A stretch of 64,000 nt of DNA from positions 22,747 through 86,746 of the forward strand of contig JTDE01002875.1 of the NCBI GenBank assembly GCA_014338405.1, given 5' to 3'. The notes beneath the pieces were generated by a model. It was given only the letters and a program-made list of their open reading frames with translations. It had not been told where the DNA came from and did no database searches. The DNA is from Paragonimus skrjabini miyazakii (Eukaryota > Platyhelminthes > Trematoda > Plagiorchiida > Troglotrematidae). Of the stretch, positions 23,340 through 36,650 are shown piece by piece (position 1 is the first letter of the stretch; the number at the start of each line of letters is the position of its first letter). The position numbers and the translations under genes are program-made.

Positions 23340-25670
23340 AATGTACTGCTGGTGAATGGACACCTATCCACTCTGCTCAGTGGAGCAGTCAAGGTCTTCA
23401 CATTTCGTGACCACGTTGTTGCTTGATCACCATGTGGTTACACTCAACTGTTGATGGTCTCAGTATACAATGCTCGGTACGGTAAACAGTCGGCTGGCAT
23501 ACGGAATACGTGACCCAACCATCACAGGTTGTGTGCACCGTGAGTAGTTGACCAATCGATCGCGCATCCCGAGCGTTCAGGAATACGCGTCGGCGAACTA
23601 CCGCATTGCTCACGCGATCAGTTCACTCAATATGGGCTAACGGGTGGAGACAGCGATGGTCAAACATAGCAGGTTTGTTGACATCTTCCTTGTGAACAGG
23701 TCGCGTTTCCGAACCATACAGCAAAACAGAATGTACACAACCTAACATCTTTCCGACGCTAGAGATGACGCAGTTTGGCAAACGCCACGCGTGGGTTTGC
23801 TGTCCACGCTGATATTTCATCAGCAATATTACAGGCTGATGAGATAGTGCTACCCAAGTATGTGAAACTATCCACAGTCTCAAGCGGGTTACCTGCAATG
23901 AAGAAAGTTGGAATTGAAGTGCCCCAGTCTTGAAGCAACACTTTACACTTTGAAGGTGCAAAGCTCATTCTATACAAACCAGCTCGGGCGCTCAACCTAT
24001 TCAGCATGGTCTGCATGTTTTCGGCAGAGGGGCTAAGTAAGACAATGTCGTCCGCATACTCCAGATCGGTGAATCTAGCGCCAGGAAGAAGCTCAACACC
24101 GAGCCCACTAGATTCGCGAAGCGCACCCTCCAGAATGTCGTCCATAACAACATTGAACAGGAAGGGGGAAATCAGACACCCCTGACGAATACCACTAGAA
24201 GTGATAAACGCCCGAGACAGTTGGCCATAAACTCTCACCCCGCTTGCAGAGTGAGCATACAGTGATCTCAATAGATTCACGTATTTCTCTGGAACTCCCT
24301 TGCGGAGAAGGCAACTCCAGAGAACGTTACGAGCAACCGAATGGGAAGCAGCCTCCATGTCCAAAAAGACCACGACTGTCGGCTGTCTGTAACAGCGCCG
24401 ATGTTCTAAGATCCGTCGCAACGCAACCTCGACCGGATCGGAATCCTGTCTGTTCTTCGCGTATCTGACTTTCTCTGGGCTTAGTGAGCCGGCGTAGAAT
24501 GAGGCCAGTGAGTAGGAATGCGGTGCTCGAAATATAAAAACCATGGGATGCGCACAGCTGCAGCAGTCCTTCGCCACTGTCCGTGCGTTGTGCCCGGAAA
24601 ACAAACATACCTCCAAGCCGCTTCTCATCCGGAGAAAGACGACCAAGCTGGATATTAAAATCACCCACTAGTATGATGATGTCTGAGTGTTTAGTTTGCC
24701 TCAGAGGGTCAACGACGGCGTCATAGAACACATCCTTGGTATCATCCGAACAACTGTCCGTCGGAGCGTACGCCGATATAATGAATACAGAACGCCTTTC
24801 TAACTTGCGTCGACAGACTTTAACCGACGTATTGAGTCTGACAGCGCACAAGCGACTGCTAACTAGGATCCAATCGAGTAAACACTGCCCTGCTCTGGAA
24901 ATCAGTGCGATTCTCGCTCCAACCTGACCGCAAGATTCAGCCTCGGCGTCACCAGAAACCCTGAGAAAGATGCGCTCGGATGGACAGTTATCCAGAGATG
25001 AGCTCAAGTGGATGGACGTGTTAGAATCGTAGACTCGCGTCTCCGACACACAGCACACATCAATACCCTCACTTGCGAGAGTACTAACCAGTGCAGCTTG
25101 CTGACTGACTTCTCAGAGAGTACGGACGTTGAAGACGCCAATGTTTACCAGTTGTCTTGGCCTCAGAAAACAATTACCGCCTGAAGGCACATGAAAGGCA
25201 GAAGATATGGGGGTAACACAGTAGGAGAAAGTCGTGTTGAGTTAGTAGTCACTGTCGGAAGAGCGATAACTTCTGATACTTCCCGGTTGTTTATGCCGCG
25301 GAAGGGGACTGACGTGAGGGACCCCACTCTGAGTCTCTGACTCAAGAGTCTGACCTGCGAGACAATAGGATATAAGGTTTTCTTGGGGGACTCCACTCGG
25401 AGCCAATGACTCAAGAGTCTGACTCACTTGGCAGTGAGGGGTTTCCGTACTCCGAGGGCACAGTGAATAAGACACTGATGTCTGATTCTGAGCAATGCTG
25501 CGCGCAGTAGATGTACTCGAAACTTCATCGGGATTTTGCGAGATACCATATGTTTTTCGGCCGTATTGGATAATACGCCGGCGGTCACGGTCAACCGTTG
25601 GGTGATCGGAGGGATAGTGATACGGAACACAGCAGTGCCGCAACCATAAAAATGGCTCTGCTGTATGCTC
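23340..25670 (-). mobile_element. RTE-B copy with internal deletion joining endonuclease to RT
   Basis: The 5' region (25670-25160) has an open frame with two diverged copies of a QTLES..SGVP motif. The endonuclease follows at 25130-24510 (DVCCVSETRVYDSN form, VGDFNIQLGRLSPDEKRL, RTDSGEGLLQLCASHGFY). At about 24515 it passes directly into RT sequence (LILRRLTKPRESQIREEQTG). The endonuclease C-terminus, linker and RT fingers are missing. The palm is well preserved at 24460-23760: SSGIRQGCLISPFLFNV and FTDLEYADDIVLLSPS. The catalytic YADD is intact. A frameshift in the palm N-terminal part separates 24327-25058 from 23759-24664. The 3' end is missing, cut where Penelope-like element 1 begins. 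Confidence 0.85.
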
Positions 25671-25849
25671 ATAGGATCGTGCCTCGCTATCTAAGTACTC
25701 CTACGCAATCAGTAGTGCGACATACAATCCGATGACTGTAACTGCTTTTCTTCTAACTGATTCCTTTCGGCCTGTCTGACAAGGTTGCACCTGGAAGGAC
25801 CGGAGTCCTAGTTAGCATATCCCGCCGGATCAAAACAGCACACAAGCCC

Positions 25850-28800
25850 GACCACCTCGTCAAGGTAGCAGTATAGGTCAGGAACCACACGGCATAATCC
25901 CTCAAATGCAGTCCGTGCACCTGCGACTCGGTCGAGGTAAGCGTGTCACATTTGTCAGTGTTTATGTTCCAATTATGTGTTACGCTGATGATATAAAAGA
26001 CCAGTTCTATAATTAGCTGTCCGCCACACTCCGGTTGGCGCCAGTGAGTGACCGACTGTTTGTTCTGGGTGACTTGAACGCTCGAGTTAAGCGCGACTCA
26101 GTAGCCTGGCTAGGAGTCCTCAGACCCTACGACGTTGGATCAGTCAACGAGAACGGTGATCGTTTGCTCCATCTATGTGTTACTCACGAGCTGGCTATCA
26201 CAAACACGCGATTCCAGCTGGACGCGAGCGACATCACAACGTGGACTTATCTATAAAGCGGTTATCACCATTTGCTTGATTACATGATTGTGCAGCAGGG
26301 CGACATTCGTGGAGTGCGTATCACGCAAGTGATGCGTGGCGCTGAATGTAATACAGATGATAGGCTGGCCAGGATCAAATAGTTTATCCAAGCGTGCAAG
26401 CCTGTTTATTGTAGATCTTCGAGAAAACGGCAGAAGTTGGATGTCAAACAATTGGACAACTGCGAAACGAAGACTGCTTTCCAACGTATTGTTACCGCTC
26501 GTTTGCATGACGCTCCTGTATCCACACCCTTGAGGGTATGTTGCAGTTCATCAAGAAACGGATCATGGCCGTAGCCACCGATATGATTGGTATCCAGCAC
26601 CAGAAATATTCTGACTGGTTTGACGAAAACAACGTGGTTATCTTTGAATTGGTACGAGAGAAGAATGTGGCGTTTACTGCTTCCACATTGGACTCGGCCA
26701 ATGAAGCAAAAATGACCACGTTCCGAAGTATCCGCCGTCAACTGGCCGAGCGTGTTCGCGGAATCAAGGACAACTGGTGGATGAAACAGAGTGAGCGGAT
26801 GTAGGGCTTCGCAGACCGTCGACAACATAAGGAGTTCTACGATTCGCTCAAGGCGATCTCCGGTCCTGTCCACTAAAGCGTTGGGGGACGTGGACATCGG
26901 CTGTTCGTGCGCTCAGCGATAAGATATCATGAAAGTCTGACGCAAACACTTTGCCAGCTTACTAAGGCGTCATGCTATCATTGATTGGGTAACCGTGAAC
27001 AGCCTGCAGCAATAGGCCACCAAATCTTCACTTACTCTCGCCCCGGATTTGATAGAGTTGCAGTGAGCGATTGGTTGACTGCGCAGCGGGAAGGCTGTAA
27101 GCGAAAATGGACTGCCAGGTGAGATCCTGAAGAATGGTGGATCGGCGTTGGAACGCACGCTGCTCCAGTTGGTCCACTCTATCTGGGAGCACGAGGTGAA
27201 GCCGCAAGAATTCAAGGATGCTCTTTGTAACGATCAACGTTTGATCGTTGAGTTACGCGTAGCCCGAAAACGGGTCCCTGAAGTGAGAACAAGACTGGAC
27301 CCAAATATTTCAGATACTACTGGAGAAAATGCATTAATAACTACAGTAGACAAATTCCAATTGTTCACGACGATAGTCTTGCCCAATAAGATCAATGGTC
27401 TCCCAACGGGACCAGTAAGGTCAAGAATGAGCCGTCACGCCGGTATGCCAGGACAAGAATGGCCACTCGCGTCGAGGACGTTTAATGATAAATTACTTTA
27501 ATAAAACAAAGCAAGATGGATAAGGTAGTGAGAACAAGTGTCAGGTTAGTGGGAAAAATAAGAAATGCAAGCGGTGGGAGCGAATTTTCTCGGCTAAGGG
27601 AGCAAGAGATTTACGCGCTTATCGTACCATTGTTCAAAGGTAAAGGTAGCAGGCAATGCCCCGACAATTATGGGAACATAAGTCTGCTGAGCTGCGCATG
27701 CAAGGTGCTTGCCGAAATCCCTCCGAATCAGCTGAATACGGAACTCTTGGAGACCAGTGTACCTGAGGAGCAATGCGAATTTCGGGCGAGTCAAAGTACG
27801 ATCGATCTGGTGTTCGCTGTTCGACAAATTCAGGAGAAATGCCGGGAATGAAACGAGCCTCTGCATGCCATTTTCGTGGACTTCACCAAGGTTTTCAATT
27901 CCGTGAGTCGCGAGACGTTGTGGGCGATGCTTTGTAAGTTCGTCAATTTGCCTAGACTGTTACATGTGGGCATTCGGGCGGAAATACAATCGTGTGGATC
28001 TACCTCTGATGACTTTGACATTGTCACTGGCGTGAAGCACGGTTGTGTGCTAGCTCCAGCCCAATTTAGCTTATATTTCACTGCCATGCTAACAGTTGCT
28101 TATCAGGACTCTAGAGGACATAGTGTTGAGGTAGACTACTGGACGGATGAGCGCCTACTGAATATTTGACGTTTCGGCGTTCCAACCCGGTTACATACCT
28201 CACTGGTACGCATGCTTCTGTTCACAGCGCACTGTTAGCACATAGTGAAGAACTGCAACGCCAGGCGACGGCCAAGTTCGAACTGGACATCAACACAGGT
28301 AAGACGCTTTTCTTCATTCAGCTTTCTCCGGGTAGAGGTGCTGTTTGTGCACCTTCACTCGAACTTACGTTAATGGAGATGTTGTCGATAACTTTGCGAA
28401 ATTTTGCTACTCGGGTAGCAATTTGTCCACAGACCTGTCCGTGGACCGCGAGTTAAGAGCGCGTGTGGCAAAGGCTAGCGTTGCTTTCAGACGTGTTTGG
28501 AAGTATCACAGCCTGAAGCCGAGCATTAAGTTCTTTATCTACTGCTCAATGGTGCTGTATATACTGCTGTACGGCAGTGAAACGTTGACATTGTATCAAC
28601 AGAGCGTGTGCTATCTGAGCCACTTTCATTTGCAATGTCTAAGACGCATCTTGGGTATTCGGTGGTTGGACATGGTTCCGAACACTGAGGTACTGCGGCG
28701 AGCGGATATGAACGGGATGGAAGCCTTGCTGATGTTGAATCAGCTTCGTTGGCTGGGTCACGTCCGTCGGATGGGCGATGACCGTATCCCGAAGCAGGTG

Positions 28801-29200
28801 CTGTATGGACAACTGAGATCAGATGAGCGAAATCCTGGTGGTCAGAAGCTGAGATATCAGGATGCTGTGCAGGCAAGTCTTTCACGTTGTAGCATTGATT
28901 TTAAATGTTAGCAAGACTTGGCGTTGAACCGGACGGCCTGGAGGAATACACTTTGGACGGGCGTCCGCGAGTTCAACGAGCAGTTATTGCGCGGCCGAGA
29001 ACGAAAGCGCGCGGTACGCAAGGGAACCATCGGTGCCATAGGTCGTGGTGACATGACTGTATTGCGTTGCGATGTGTACGGCCGCGATCGCGCTGGCCGT
29101 CTTGGATTAGTAGGTCACTAGCGTACTCAAAGTGCACTGTCGGCGAAGAGACAACGAGTACGTTAGGATCGGGTACGTCATATCCGTATATGCATTCTAT
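25850..29200 (+). mobile_element. APE-type non-LTR retrotransposon of a third kind, decayed
   Basis: Order on the plus strand: endonuclease (about 25900-26390; DRLFVLGDLNARVKRDSVAW, then RLLHLCVTHELAITNT), linker with HQKYSDWFDENN (26538-26804), RT N-terminal part (27516-27851; FKGKGSRQCPDNYGNISLLS, EEQCEFRASQSTIDLVFAVR), motif A/B (27876-28169; MDFTKVFNSVSRETLW, VTGVKHGCVLAPAQFSLYF), and a long C-terminal region (28345-28911; LYGSETLTLYQQSV, LNQLRWLGHVRRMGDDRIPK). The region expected to hold the FADD box near 28200 is degraded. This type is widespread in animals as an endonuclease-reverse transcriptase; I am not certain of its clade. Confidence 0.82.
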
Positions 29201-29273
29201 TTCTGTTAATGATTGCATCGACCAAGACCATGATCATATGGTAACTAATCCGACCCTCTTTTCAAAAACTTGA

Positions 29274-30034
29274 GTGTCTGCGGCCTTCTACCCATTGTTT
29301 TCGTCAGCTTTGCTGGTGTACTGTACGTTAAATAGTTTGCCAGTTCTTTTCGTGGTCCAATCTGAATTTTGTTGTTCGCCCTTGTGCTCTCTGGAGTGTA
29401 CTAACATGCACTCCTATACAAAAATGCCTTTTGTGTTACATTGTACATATCCTTCTTCTCAGTTTAGACGTTATCATTGCAGTCTCTCTGTTTATTTTTT
29501 TAGTCATAAGAGTTTCAATTTAGAGTTAGCCGATCACCTGGCTAACCAGTATTGGCCAGATGAACACAAAGGTCTCACTCACACACCTACTGGTATTATT
29601 CCTTCGGGTTTACACTGGATACATGTTGTGTGAGTGGAACCGCAAGTAGTGCAGCGCAAGTCGTTTGTGGTGATGGTTAGGCGCAGACGACCGTTGGCTT
29701 CGTTCACTGTGACAGGCTAATCCATTTCGGATACCGCCAACCATGTGAGTAATGGAGAAACCGATTTAGGATACGAACTTCTGGACGTCCTGTTTTTTTC
29801 TTTACCGCCCCCAACTAGGTGTTCTGATTTCGTAAGTCAGTGGGGCATACTTGAGCTCCATCCATGATGACAGTCTAACATTCTCGATCCGATTTGTGTA
29901 CACGTATGTATGCGTATGAAGTAAACCAGAACCATCCAATGTAACACAAGTCACAACGGAGCAGGTGTCATAAAGCTGAACCGATTAGTTTGTAACCAGA
30001 TGAAAAGAGGAAAAACAAGACATCAGTAACTCAC
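29274..30034. other. Intron between exons D and E, non-coding by eye
   Basis: An open frame at 29274-29633 on the plus strand is Cys/Ser/Phe-rich with no motif and lies just beyond the retroelement end. It is not supported as a gene. Confidence 0.4.
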
Positions 30035-30116
30035 TGTGCCGTTCTCGTTCTTCGCGTTCTCGTAAAGCTGCAGTGTGGGAACGCAAAGTGCGTCCGCTTC
30101 GATGACGATGTGTGTC
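30035..30116 (-). CDS. ANKRD11/12: Exon D, short basic Arg/Glu-rich exon
   Basis: This is an 82-nt exon of 27 codons plus 1 nt. The acceptor is ctgctttactcag and the donor is gtgagt after CGGCACA. It begins DTHRHRSGRTLRS and ends with an Arg/Glu helix-like run, ALREREERERH. It enters in phase 0 and leaves in phase 1, which is needed for the phase-1 start of exon E. Charged Arg/Glu/Lys-rich stretches are typical of the middle of the vertebrate proteins. The exon is short, so the evidence is borders, phase and composition. Confidence 0.62.
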
Positions 30117-31050
30117 CTGAGTAAAGCAGAACCATGAAGCAAAAAAGAGGCAGAGTAAAAAGTCAAGACGATACAGACTACAAAGGTATGTAGTTCGTAG
30201 TCTAACCGCATTCAGTCCACTTTTCAAGCAGTTCTGGGTCAAAACAAATGATCAGGAAGTCACTTGGGAACAAGACTGCTTTCACACTAAAAGCCTTATT
30301 TAAATGTCATCGTGGTTCGATAGAAATTCAAAACGCGAGTGAAAAGCATTGACAATAGGATAAACCAACAAACAAGTGTGAATGACAGACCCAGATCGCC
30401 ACAGGAGTCTACATAAGTTTATAAATTGGCGTTGATTCCCATTTTCTACAAGTACTTCAAAATATGGTGCTAGTTCATGGAAGCCAAGTTATTACACTCC
30501 TCGACTGTGGGCTTAGTAATGTTGAATCAGTTCATAACCATTGACATAAGTCAATAAATGATACAGATGTTTGCATGTCATAAAAATAACAAAATAGTAT
30601 GGGATGAAAATAAATGGCATTTATTGTACGAGAAGCCTAAATGCTTGCAATCAGACAGTCATTCAAGATGTTTATATCGTCTAGGCGGGATGTGTACATA
30701 AACATCAGAAGTAAGGTGGCACCTGCGACATAATTTTCTAACGGCATTCATTGCTTCGCTTAATTAGTGGTCTACAAAATAACGATAACATTCATGCTTT
30801 CCAGTTCGGTTGTCCATCTCTCATAACGTCTGCATTCACAGGCTGTGTAGATCAAAAACCTAGGTGAATAAACCATAAAAGCCCTGACAAAGGCACACAC
30901 GAGATAACGTATAAGAACAGATGTGTGTTCATCTATAAAACCACGGGTTTTTCATGAATTTTCACTGGATAGTTCGTGTCAGAAAAACCTATTTGCCAAT
31001 AGCCCGAGTCGGTTCGGTACCATGCTTCGAAACAACTGTCAATCACTAAC

Positions 31051-31569
31051 TTTGTTTGCATCCTTTCCAAATTCCAAAACTTCTTCGGCAGAGTGTGCAG
31101 CCTCCTCTGATCCTTTTGGAACTGACGCAGATAGGGGACGAGTACTCAGTCCATCGGACTGATTATCTGTTTCCAAAACTGTGGTCTGAAAGTCAGCGGT
31201 ATCTGAGGCTACATGTGAGCCGACGGAATCCGCGGCCACCGAACTTTTGTCTGCACAAGGTTCTCCAACATGAGCATCGACAGTCGACGTGACAATAGAT
31301 TGACAATTGTCCTCGACTACAGGAACTTGGACAACGGCATTACTACCATCCTCCCTAGGTTTTTCACCATCGGTGCACGTCTCGTGACTGGGAGACTTTC
31401 GATGGTCATCCGAGGAAGTGTTCGAGGAGGGCGCACAACCAGTACTAGCCATAACTGCATCCGAATCGGTGGGTGTACCAGAGGCGAACTTGATGCGCAA
31501 CGGAGGGACCTTTTGTGAGGCGACGTTATCGCCTTCGGCGGTTGCATCCACAGGAGCAGCTAGCGGAAG
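31051..31569 (-). CDS. ANKRD11/12: Exon C, acidic Ser/Thr-rich region of the ANKRD11/12-like gene
   Basis: This 519-nt exon (173 codons, phase 0 at both ends) has an acceptor with a long pyrimidine tract ending cactacag and a donor gttagt after GCAAACAAA. The product starts LPLAAPVDATAEGD and is rich in Ser, Asp, Glu, Thr and Val with no visible fold. It contains VPPLRIKFASG, closely resembling GPPLRLRFAKE in exon B. The open frame without compensating repeats, the borders and the phase match on both sides support an exon. There is no residue-level match to vertebrate ANKRD11/12 here, as expected for the fast-evolving middle of the family. The donor gttagt is slightly weak but is also the one used after exon H. 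Confidence 0.7.
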
Positions 31570-34290
31570 CTGTAGTGCGAGGCGAAAGGAAAGTTTTTTT
31601 TAAAACAAAGTACCCGTTGCACAAAAGGATCGCTGAAAGACTCTCATTTTACTACCTAATAGATTCAGTAGTGATGCATCCTGGTGATGCCAACAACGAG
31701 TTAGAACACAACAAATAAATGAGAGAAAGAGAACAGCAGGCAATTCACATTGAAAAAAATATAGTATCCAATAAAAAACGCAATCAAGTAGCCTTCAGGA
31801 TGCCTTTCTCAAGTCGAGAATCAGAGTGTCTATGCTTAACAGACAGGCAATAGGAAATTTTAAAAAAAAACGCGGACGACAAAAACAGATAGTGAGAGAA
31901 AATTCATCTCGGTTTCTGATTAATTTCAGCCTATCAACCAATGTAGCATATGCACGCAACAACAAACAACTAATTCACACAAAACAGTCGGATTACAATA
32001 ATAAAATTGGCAAACACAAAAGCCAGGAACGGATAGCATACCTATTCGATACTTAGATGCGCTGTAGCAAAGCTGAGAGAAATGCAGCCAAAAATCGATT
32101 TTGCATACAGAATCAGTACTGTAAATACAGATGATGATGTAAACTAGCAACTAATCAAGACACAGATAACAACTGTGCGTTGTCGATGTTAACTGACCAC
32201 AATAATGATTTCGCTATAAACCACCACCCAGTGCCACTACTCATTAACGTCACACGCTATCAAAACCCGACTGAAAGAAGAAAAAACAACAAACTGCAAT
32301 AAAATAGGAAAATACAGTAATGAATAAGACGACAGAGATGGGTGTGTGGACATCACAGTATATCAACGGTGACCAGGTGTCAACAACTGGAAACTAACAT
32401 AGCTGATTATTACATGGACAGCGGCAGCATTACTCTCACATTATGAATGCAAAACGAACTCAGGAAGCCTGATGGCAGAGAGTCCCTCTAGAGTGGAGGC
32501 GATGTGTTCAAACTGAACGACACTCAGTCCACTTGTACAACTTGACCCAAAATGTCGAAAGAAACAAAATAAGCACACTTAACGGTTACTTAAAAAAAAT
32601 CAACAAATTCCTGCCTCCTCTGTCAAAAAGTATGAAGTAGATAAGTAACCATGGATACAGTGTTAACAGTCAGGTGCAGTATAAATCGACGCAAGCTTTG
32701 GAACGGCTGAACTCTTTCATTATTAGATGTATTGATGTACTTACTTTTCTGATAGTTTGCCGGCGTCCCCTATCATCAGCAACTAAATTCTCTGGACCGG
32801 TCAAATCCTCGATGAAAACGGTTTAATTATCTGCGTTGGTCACACCGGACAGAAGTTAATAGGATTATAACTTTCACTCGAAACAGTGACAAATGTCTGT
32901 TAATAATAACACATTTTAAACACGCAAACATCCTTTCATTTCAATTGCAATCTCTTGTAAAGCGTAGGAAATGGGAATATTTTTCCAATCTGCCCGTAGC
33001 AACTGCTCATATACCCTGTCATTGAATTAACCGACTTTGCAGAACGAACGTTCTTTCTAATCAGAGGCCTGAGGATGAACGCGCGGACCATCTAACGATA
33101 TAATTCATCCCACTGAGACTTATATTCAGTTGTGTCCGATTGTTCTACTTTTTTGCGAGGTCGGAGATTCTAGCATCAGTTAAATAGTCATCACTGGATG
33201 ACATCAACCGGAAGTACTGATGCGTTGCCCAATCATCCATTGGGAGCGTTACAGCTCAGACCAGGGATCTCCAATTTTTTTAGTGGCGGGGGCACAACGC
33301 AAATTCGAAACCGTTTCAAAAGCCACAACAAAGAGAACTAAGTAAGCGGATGCACGAGTCCTATTTATATATTTTCAGACAAACGGCGTTACAGGATTTA
33401 GAACAAAACGAAACACTAACAAATACCTAGGCAAGATGTTCGGTTAATCTATGAACTGATAAACAAAGTTGTTAAACTGTTCCAAACTGCTTTCAGGAAA
33501 GAATAGCTGATTTAGCTGGAAGTGAGAATAGGAAGTAATAAATCAGAATGAATACAAGAGGCAACATAGCATTGGAAGCCCGGATGGAGTTGAGAAAAAA
33601 CAGTATCAATTCATTCTGACTGTTAGAACAAGGACAGACGAACGTAAAATGAAAACCATAGTATCACAAACAGTCTCATGAGATGTTATTTAAGAGTTGT
33701 TTAGAACTTTCAGCATGATATCAGAATACTTTCCATCAGAAAATGGTTCAAACGTCTCAAACACTGCAGTCAAATAGAATATGAAATAATCCGACTATAT
33801 TTACTTCAAATAATAATGCCACAATTAACCCAAAAATGTTGCTTTTTATTCTTATGCTGTATGAGCCTCCTCACTGTACGAGCCTCCACTTGAACATTAT
33901 AACTACGGTGGAGTTTTCCAGCCTTTTTCGAACACGTTTGGTTGCGATCAAATATACCCTTGGTTGAAGGTTTCCTGTCTTCTTCACTTGTGGTGGTTCG
34001 TACGTCGTCGTATAGACCGTAATACTGTGACTCGTTAGTGCAACCGTCGTAGCTGAGCCGGGGTATAGCGAACGCCGGGCGTTAGCACTTTTTCACCAAT
34101 TGTCAACCCACGCGGTTCATAACAATTTACTTCTAAATCAAAGTCACAAGATTGGTCCTGGAACAGTTTTCACGAACCAAAACTTGGCACATTCAGCTTC
34201 GTTTTCATAATGACACATTTAGCATGGAAATTGAACCAAGTCAGGAACATTTACAGTGCCCTGGAATAAAATCAGCCTTGTTCTAACTCA
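31570..34290. other. AT-rich intron between exons B and C
   Basis: No exon or recognised element. Around 33264 the sequence ccagggatctccaattttttt followed by a G-rich run resembles the termini of some hAT DNA transposons, but no matching second end was found. Confidence 0.4.
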
Positions 34291-36650
34291 TTATCATTAT
34301 CGACAGTAGTACATCAGTGGTTCATACTGATGCTTAACTGCCACACAACCACGCAGAAGAAAAAAGCAAACACTGTATAGGAAAAGAGAAGAAAAAAAGG
34401 GAATCAAGAGGGGACCTAACCATTAAAAATAAGAACGTCTATATTCAAACATTCAACATCAAGGTGCCTACATCTTGAAGACAAACAATCGACCCGCAGG
34501 TGAAAGCGAGGCGTCATCATCCTTACGATATTCATTACCCCGCGTCACTAAATACACTCACTTCTCAGACAACGCGGCCAAACAACGACAACATTCACAC
34601 CACTGAACCCGGTTAGCCGCCATCTCACCAAACGTCTCAGACCATCGACTCTGTGAGTCGCGAGGGCCCCAGCCCGAGAGACGAACTCGAGTTATAATGA
34701 CCAAGTCCTTCGTAAACAATTTCATGTGTCTACGCCAGGTCACCATTTGTCAACCCCGTACCTTGCGCCAGTCGACGGCAGCGTCGGCAAACAGTGCTGG
34801 ATGTGGCAGACGACTAGCTGGCATCCTTAGTACATGACCTAACCATTTAAGTCTGTGCAAGTGTAAGGACTGAACGGAAGAACTTGTTTGACAATCAGCG
34901 CCAAATATCCGCTTCCTAATCCCCTCGTTACTCACTCGTTGGTGCCACCCGATACGAGCGATTGAACGCAGATATCGGTGGTCAAATACCTGAAGTCAGT
35001 TCACGTCTTCTACCCTGAGAGGCCAGGTTTCGCTGCCGTAAAGTAACACAACCATCACTGTTGTCTGATATACGCGACCCTTAAGCCTCAGAGGGATACC
35101 GCTCTGTAGCCATAGGTGCCTCAGATTAGTAAACACCATTCTAGCCTTGAAAATACGCGCCTCTATTTTGTTTCCTACACCTCCGCCGCCACCGCTGATG
35201 CATCTTCCCAGGGATATAAACCGGTCAACAACCTCCATGATATCATTATGTATTATGAAATCTACGTGATCGCAACAATCTTTCAGAAGCACTTTGCATT
35301 TCGAGGCTGCAAAGCGCATTTCGAAGTACCTAGCAGAACGCGAAATTGCGTTCAGCGTTGCTTGTGCCGCATGAAAATTATCAAACAACACCTTATCGTC
35401 AGCATAATCAAGATCAGTCAGTCTTCCACCAGGTAGGAGGTCCACGTCGGCATCTTGTGACTGCCGGAGACAATCCTTCATTATTTCGTCCATGACGAAA
35501 TTGAACAAAAATGATGAAAGGGGACAGCCTCGACGTACGCGGCTGCTGGTGCTGAAACTGTCAGATAGTTCGCCGTAAACCCAAACCTGAACTGAAGTAT
35601 GGGAATAAAGCGCCGACAGTACGTTCATCTAGTTGGTCAGTATACTCCTGCGTTTAAGCGACTCTAATAGTGCACATCGATCCACCGAAACGAGCGCACC
35701 CTTATAGTTGAGGAATACGGCGATTGTTGACCGGCAGCACACATGACGCTGTTCCAGAATTTGACGAAGATTAACAAAATGGTCTATACAACCCCGCCCA
35801 CATCGGAATCCTGCCTGTTCTTCCCTAATGTTTGCCTACCGAGATGCAGTGAGTCGACGAAGTATAATGGATGTCAGAACCCTAGTAATGACCGAGGTCA
35901 AACTAATCCCCCTATGGTTTTCGCAAGAGCTCCTGATACCTTTCTTGAATATACGAACTATTATCGCGTGAGTCCAGTACTGAGGGATGTTCTCCGCCAT
36001 CCACACAAGTTGAAACAGCTAAGTCAAGGTCTCTACTAACCCCTCACTGCCTTCTCTGAAGAGTCTCGGCACGAGATCATCTGAACTAGCAGCCTTATTA
36101 CGTTTGAGAGCCGAGATGCAATTACGAACCTCTGTCTCAGTGGGTGGTTCTAAATCTACCGACCAGTGTGTTACATCACAAGCTTGTGGCGGCATCACGG
36201 CAGAAGTAGGAGGCCAGTTAAATTGATCCTCAAAGTGTTCCGCTCAACACTCTAACCTTCTGAACTTATTATAGATTAGTGTGCTATCTGCCTCGTTGAC
36301 AGACGGTCGCCTGGGACTTGTGGCACGAATCAACTTAAAGAGTTTGCCGGTGTTTCCTGAAGCAAAAGCGGTTTCCATTTTCTCAACATTTTCCACTAAT
36401 CAAGACTGACGATAAGCCTTTAGACTATGTTTCAGTTTCCTACGGATATCTCCCAAAGACCTGTGATATACGAACTACCTGGAAGAGTGTTCCGTCTAGG
36501 TTATAACAACCCCAAGGATTTCTCCGAGATCCAATGTTTGTTCGACTCACGAACACCCTTGCCTCATGCTTCATAAATTGCCTGTGAGATATTGGTCCAG
36601 CAGCCATTAGGATCTTCGGAGTGTGAACTATTAATGCAGCTTCCTAAGCT
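34290..36650 (-). mobile_element. RTE-A copy c, RT and 3' part
   Basis: The tail region at 34290-34340 and 3' UTR match the other copies. RT is at 36300-34996: VWVYGELSDSFSTSSRVRRG and DLDYADDKVLFDNF, with intact YADD. C-terminal LPHPALFADAAVDWRKVRG is at 34750-34935. Frameshifts occur around 35630, 35000 and 34940. This stretch is the proximal part of the left arm of the inverted repeat. Confidence 0.85.

Noticed and set aside
29274..29633. 119-codon plus-strand frame downstream of a non-LTR element
   Set aside because: No motif or recognisable context; composition is compatible with chance in this region.
33260..33830. Possible hAT DNA transposon terminus (ccagggatctccaa)
   Set aside because: Only one end resembles hAT termini; no second inverted end, target duplication or transposase was found.
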